Shown here: positions 61,393 through 64,000 of the stretch, piece by piece
Position numbering within the stretch: position 1 is the first letter of the stretch
How the letters are laid out: the number at the start of each line of letters is the position of its first letter
Source of the DNA: Halorhabdus sp. BNX81
GTDB taxonomy: Archaea; Halobacteriota; Halobacteria; Halobacteriales; Haloarculaceae
NCBI RefSeq assembly: GCF_029229925.1
Contig: NZ_CP107254.1
Location: forward strand, 124,001-188,000
Reading direction: 5' to 3'
DNA: 64,000 bases
Translations under genes and position numbers: made by a program
The notes under the pieces: model-generated
The model's database searches: none
What the model was told of the DNA's origin: nothing
What the model saw: only the letters and a program-made list of their open reading frames with translations

Positions 61393-63297
61393 ATGGAGGG
61401 GTGTCACGACGCCGGGTGTGACGCGAGCGAGATCGCCGCCGATTCCACCCTGGCGCTGGTTGGCTGTCCGAACGTCGGCAAGAGCGTCGTCTTCGGCGAA
61501 CTCGCCGAGCAGTACGTCGACGTCTCGAACTATCCCGGCACCACCGTCGACACCACGCTCGCCGAGTTCGGTGACTACCAGCTGACGGACACGCCCGGCG
61601 TCTACGGCATCTCCGCGTTCAACGAGGAGGAGCGGGTCACCCGTGAGATCGTCCTCGAAGCCGACGCCGTGGTCAACGTCGTCGACGCGACCCACCTCGA
61701 CCGGGATCTGTTCCTGACGCTGCAACTGCTCGATATGGGTATCCCGACCGTCGTCGCCCTCAATATGATGGACGAGGCCGAGGCCGGCGGGATCGATATC
61801 GACGTCGACGCGCTGGAGGATGCCCTGGGCGTCCCGGTCGTCCCGACCGTCGCCGTCGACGGCGAGGGGACCGACGACCTTCGCGAGCGGATCCCCGAGG
61901 CGACCGCGCCCGAAACGACCGCCGTCGAGGACTACTACGACGAACTCCCCGACGAACTTACGGCGACGCGTGCCGAGAAGACGCTGCTGGTCGAGGGTGA
62001 CGAGCCGCTGGCCCGCGAGGTCGACGTCGGCGGCGTGATGGCCGACGGCGGATCGGCCGCCCTTGTCGAGCCCGGACTGCGCGAGGAGATCTACGGGGGG
62101 CGTCGCTCGCGCGTCCAGTCGATCGCCGACGAGGTCCAGACCGTCACCGAGGTCGAGGGCGGGATCAGGGAGTGGCTCTCCGACCTCATGATCCACCCCC
62201 TGACGGGCACGCCGATCGCGCTGGCGATGCTCGGACTCATCTTCTATCTCATCGGCGGGGTGGTCGCCCAGCGGATCGTCGGCATTACGGAAGGCGACAT
62301 TTTCGCCCAGCACTACAATCCTGCCGTCGAGGCGTTCGTGAGTGACCTCCTGCCCGAGGCGGCCTGGGTCGACCCGATCGAGTTCCTGTTGATCAACCCC
62401 GAACTCGGCCTGCTGACGATCACCGTCCAGTACGTCGTCGGCGTCCTGCTGCCGCTGGTGCTGGCGTTTTACCTCGCTATCGGGCTGCTCGAGGACTCGG
62501 GTATCCTGCCCCGGCTCGCGGTATTGACCGATCGCGGTCTCAACCGGATCGGCCTCAACGGCCGGGCGGTCGTCCCGATGATCGTCGGCGTCGGCTGCGT
62601 GACGATGGCGGTCATCACCACCCGGATGGTCGGCTCGAAACGCGAGCGCCTCATCTCGACCGCGCTGCTCGGCCTCGCCGTGCCGTGTTCGGCCCAGATC
62701 GGCGTCATCATGGGGCTGCTCGCGGGACTCGGGCTGGTCTGGTGGTTCGGCTACCTCGGCGTCCTGCTGGCCGTGCTCGGCATCGCCGGACTCGTCCTCG
62801 ACCGGACGCTGCCCGGGGAGGGCCAGGCGCTGGTGACGGAACTCCCACGGCTGCGCGTCCCCCGGCCGGGCAACCTCCTCCGGAAGACCTACAACCGCAC
62901 GAAGATGTTCCTGCGGGAGGCCGCGCCGCTGTTCGCCGCGACGGCCCTGGTCGTCTCCGCTCTGGACTACGTCGGCGGGCTGGACGCGATCATGGACGGC
63001 CTGCGCCCGCTGACCTCGCTGATCGGGATGCCCGCCGACTTCGGGCAGATCCTCGTCCTCGGGCTGATCCGGCGTGACTTCGCCGCTGCCGGCATGACCG
63101 ACATGGCGCTGAGTCACGCCCAGATCTTCGTCGGCCTGATCGTCATCACGCTGTTCGTCCCCTGCATCCTGACGATGACGATGATCCTCAAGGAGCGCGG
63201 CAAGAAGAGCGCGCTCCTGATGTGGCTCGGCTCGTGGGTCGCGGCCTTCACTGTCGGCGGGATCGCGGCCGCCACGCTGGGGGTGCTCGGGGTATGA
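61393..63297 (+). CDS. feoB: FeoB ferrous iron transporter
   Basis: FeoB imports Fe(II). The 634-residue protein has a cytosolic G domain (GCPNVGKS at 24-31, then YPGTT, DTPG and NMMD), a helical GDI-like region, and about eight membrane helices with GCVTMAVITTRM, PCSAQIGVI and LIRRDFAAAGM gate-like blocks. An N-terminal Cys pair (Cys4, Cys9) is unusual. Start at ATG 61393 is preferred over TTG 61387. Ferrous uptake fits low-oxygen growth. It overlaps the next small gene by 4 nt. Confidence 0.95.
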   Translation: MEGCHDAGCDASEIAADSTLALVGCPNVGKSVVFGELAEQYVDVSNYPGTTVDTTLAEFGDYQLTDTPGVYGISAFNEEERVTREIVLEADAVVNVVDATHLDRDLFLTLQLLDMGIPTVVALNMMDEAEAGGIDIDVDALEDALGVPVVPTVAVDGEGTDDLRERIPEATAPETTAVEDYYDELPDELTATRAEKTLLVEGDEPLAREVDVGGVMADGGSAALVEPGLREEIYGGRRSRVQSIADEVQTVTEVEGGIREWLSDLMIHPLTGTPIALAMLGLIFYLIGGVVAQRIVGITEGDIFAQHYNPAVEAFVSDLLPEAAWVDPIEFLLINPELGLLTITVQYVVGVLLPLVLAFYLAIGLLEDSGILPRLAVLTDRGLNRIGLNGRAVVPMIVGVGCVTMAVITTRMVGSKRERLISTALLGLAVPCSAQIGVIMGLLAGLGLVWWFGYLGVLLAVLGIAGLVLDRTLPGEGQALVTELPRLRVPRPGNLLRKTYNRTKMFLREAAPLFAATALVVSALDYVGGLDAIMDGLRPLTSLIGMPADFGQILVLGLIRRDFAAAGMTDMALSHAQIFVGLIVITLFVPCILTMTMILKERGKKSALLMWLGSWVAAFTVGGIAAATLGVLGV

Positions 63298-63476
63298 ACT
63301 GCCCGACCTGCGGCCTCGACTTCGAGCCGACCGAGGACCTGCAGTGCCCCCGCTGTGGCGCGTCGCTGTCCTGCTCGACGGTGACCTGTGGCGACTGTGA
63401 CGCCTGTGAGGGCGTCTTCGAACAACTCCGCCGGACCGCCACCGATCGGCTGCGTGCCGACGGCGGCACGGAGTAG
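63294..63476 (+). CDS. Small Cys-rich protein coupled to feoB
   Basis: This 60-residue protein has eight Cys (residues 3, 6, 18, 21, 27, 32, 35, 38) in a CxxC-x11-CxxC zinc-ribbon pattern followed by a second cluster, then a basic helix (EQLRRTATDRLRA). Its ATG overlaps the feoB stop. FeoC, the third Feo component in some bacteria, also carries cysteines but has a winged helix that is not seen here. A metal-binding partner of FeoB is a plausible guess. Confidence 0.75.
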   Translation: MNCPTCGLDFEPTEDLQCPRCGASLSCSTVTCGDCDACEGVFEQLRRTATDRLRADGGTE

Positions 63477-63507
63477 GCTCCCCGCTCACCGGCCACACCT
63501 CGCTCGA

Positions 63508-63524
63508 CCGACCGTTTCTTTTCC
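63508..63524 (+). terminator. Pyrimidine-rich terminator after feoAB
   Basis: GACCGTTTCTTTTCCCC, about 35-50 nt after the last feo stop, is a T-rich run without a strong hairpin, plausible as an archaeal terminator. Confidence 0.35.
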
Positions 63525-63544
63525 CCGTGGCCCCACGTCGTGGT

Positions 63545-64000
63545 ATGGACCGGGCCGGAAGTACGGTGCAGGCGAGCAGTCCAACCACGGTACTGATCGG
63601 CGTGCTGGTCGTCTTTTTCCTCCTGCAGCGGCTGCTTGAAGTGTTCGGCGGCGCACCCGGGACGCTCGCCCTCGCCTGGCCGCTCTCGGAGAACCCCTGG
63701 ACGCTGGTGACGAGCGTGTTCGTCCACCGTCGGATCATGCATCTGGTCCCGAATGCCCTCTTCCTGTTCGTGATCGGGATCATCCTCGAACGGCGGACGG
63801 ACCCCTGGCGCTTTTATGCGTTTTTCGTCGTCGTCGGGATCATCGCCGGGGTGATGGAAGTGACGGTCGCTCAAGTGCTGGGCCAGCCGGTCGCCGTTCT
63901 CGGGGCCAGCGGTGCGGTTTTCGGCCTGCTCGGGTACATCCTGTTGGGTAATCCGATCATCGACGCCGTCGCCGACCGGATCAGCGTCGATCCGCGGGTA
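63545..64000 (+). CDS. Rhomboid family intramembrane protease (5' part)
   Basis: The frame from the ATG at 63545 runs open to the window end, 152 residues. It has hydrophobic helices at about 15-30, 69-82, 90-108 and 117-133, His66 and Asn70 in the MHLVPN motif, and the catalytic Ser122 in GASGAVFG, so the serine-histidine rhomboid site is forming; the second catalytic His would lie beyond the window. Rhomboids cut membrane proteins; the substrate is unknown. The gene is truncated by the window only. Confidence 0.88.
   Translation, partial: MDRAGSTVQASSPTTVLIGVLVVFFLLQRLLEVFGGAPGTLALAWPLSENPWTLVTSVFVHRRIMHLVPNALFLFVIGIILERRTDPWRFYAFFVVVGIIAGVMEVTVAQVLGQPVAVLGASGAVFGLLGYILLGNPIIDAVADRISVDPRV

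Noticed and set aside
61147-63783. 878-codon antisense frame over feoAB
   Set aside because: It is rich in Arg, Asp and Gln and is the mirror of feoA and feoB codons; both sense genes have clear family motifs. Long antisense frames are expected at this GC content.

Overview
This 64 kb window is from a haloarchaeal chromosome (class Halobacteria). The evidence is high GC with strong G/C preference at codon third positions, very acidic proteins, many starts about 25-30 nt downstream of a TATA box with no leader, and families largely confined to haloarchaea (DUF5808, DUF5800, DUF7556-like, Bat-type HTH). FeoAB iron(II) uptake, a four-subunit pyruvate:ferredoxin oxidoreductase, a GH10 xylanase, glpABC/glpK and a ROK glucokinase together suggest a sugar-using, facultatively anaerobic member of the Haloarculaceae such as Halorhabdus. 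That genus assignment is an inference; there is no rRNA here to test it.

Layout. 0-11 kb: hisG, a 7TM histidine kinase, an MTA/SAH deaminase, a secreted acidic repeat protein, adenosylhomocysteinase, an ITPase, a CBS-fused site-2 protease and a 2H phosphoesterase. 11.2-19.9 kb: a tightly overlapping arginine operon (argG-argH-36 codon ORF-argX-argC-argB-argD-argE-argF) of the LysW-carrier type, but with no lysW between argH and argX. 19.9-21.2 kb: a small accessory island in which an AbrB/PIN toxin-antitoxin pair lies between repeated fragments of the argF 3' end. 21.2-31 kb: threonine synthase, a SerA-like protein that has lost its catalytic triad, a four-CBS protein with glyS and a dolichol-kinase-like enzyme, and the Hef helicase/nuclease. 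31-34 kb: a bactofilin-type protein and a chemotaxis transducer with no outside sensor domain. 34-37 kb: porGDAB. 37-40 kb: a HAD hydrolase, a leaderless intracellular GH10 xylanase and long non-coding stretches. 40-53 kb: pyruvate kinase, glucokinase, the divergent glpK/glpABC glycerol locus with an adjacent membrane protein, and PEP carboxylase. 53-64 kb: a Bat-like regulator, a Tat-exported orphan, a Zn/Cd-type P1B ATPase, a three-PAS histidine kinase, thiE, a DUF123 protein, feoA-feoB-small Cys-rich protein, and a rhomboid protease cut by the window end.

How it fits together. Much of the window is a carbon hub: glycerol and sugars feed glycolysis (glpK/glpABC, glk), pyruvate kinase makes pyruvate, POR oxidises it to acetyl-CoA with reduced ferredoxin, and PEP carboxylase refills oxaloacetate. 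Several of these promoters carry long, near-perfect palindromes (glp, ppc, pyk, Zn-ATPase), and feoA carries DtxR/IdeR-like iron boxes. The most unusual signals are the SerA pseudoenzyme, the triplicated argF tail around a toxin-antitoxin module, the missing lysW, and a short palindromic element found both between genes and in frame inside coding sequences. No tRNA, rRNA, CRISPR array, transposase or replication initiator gene was seen.
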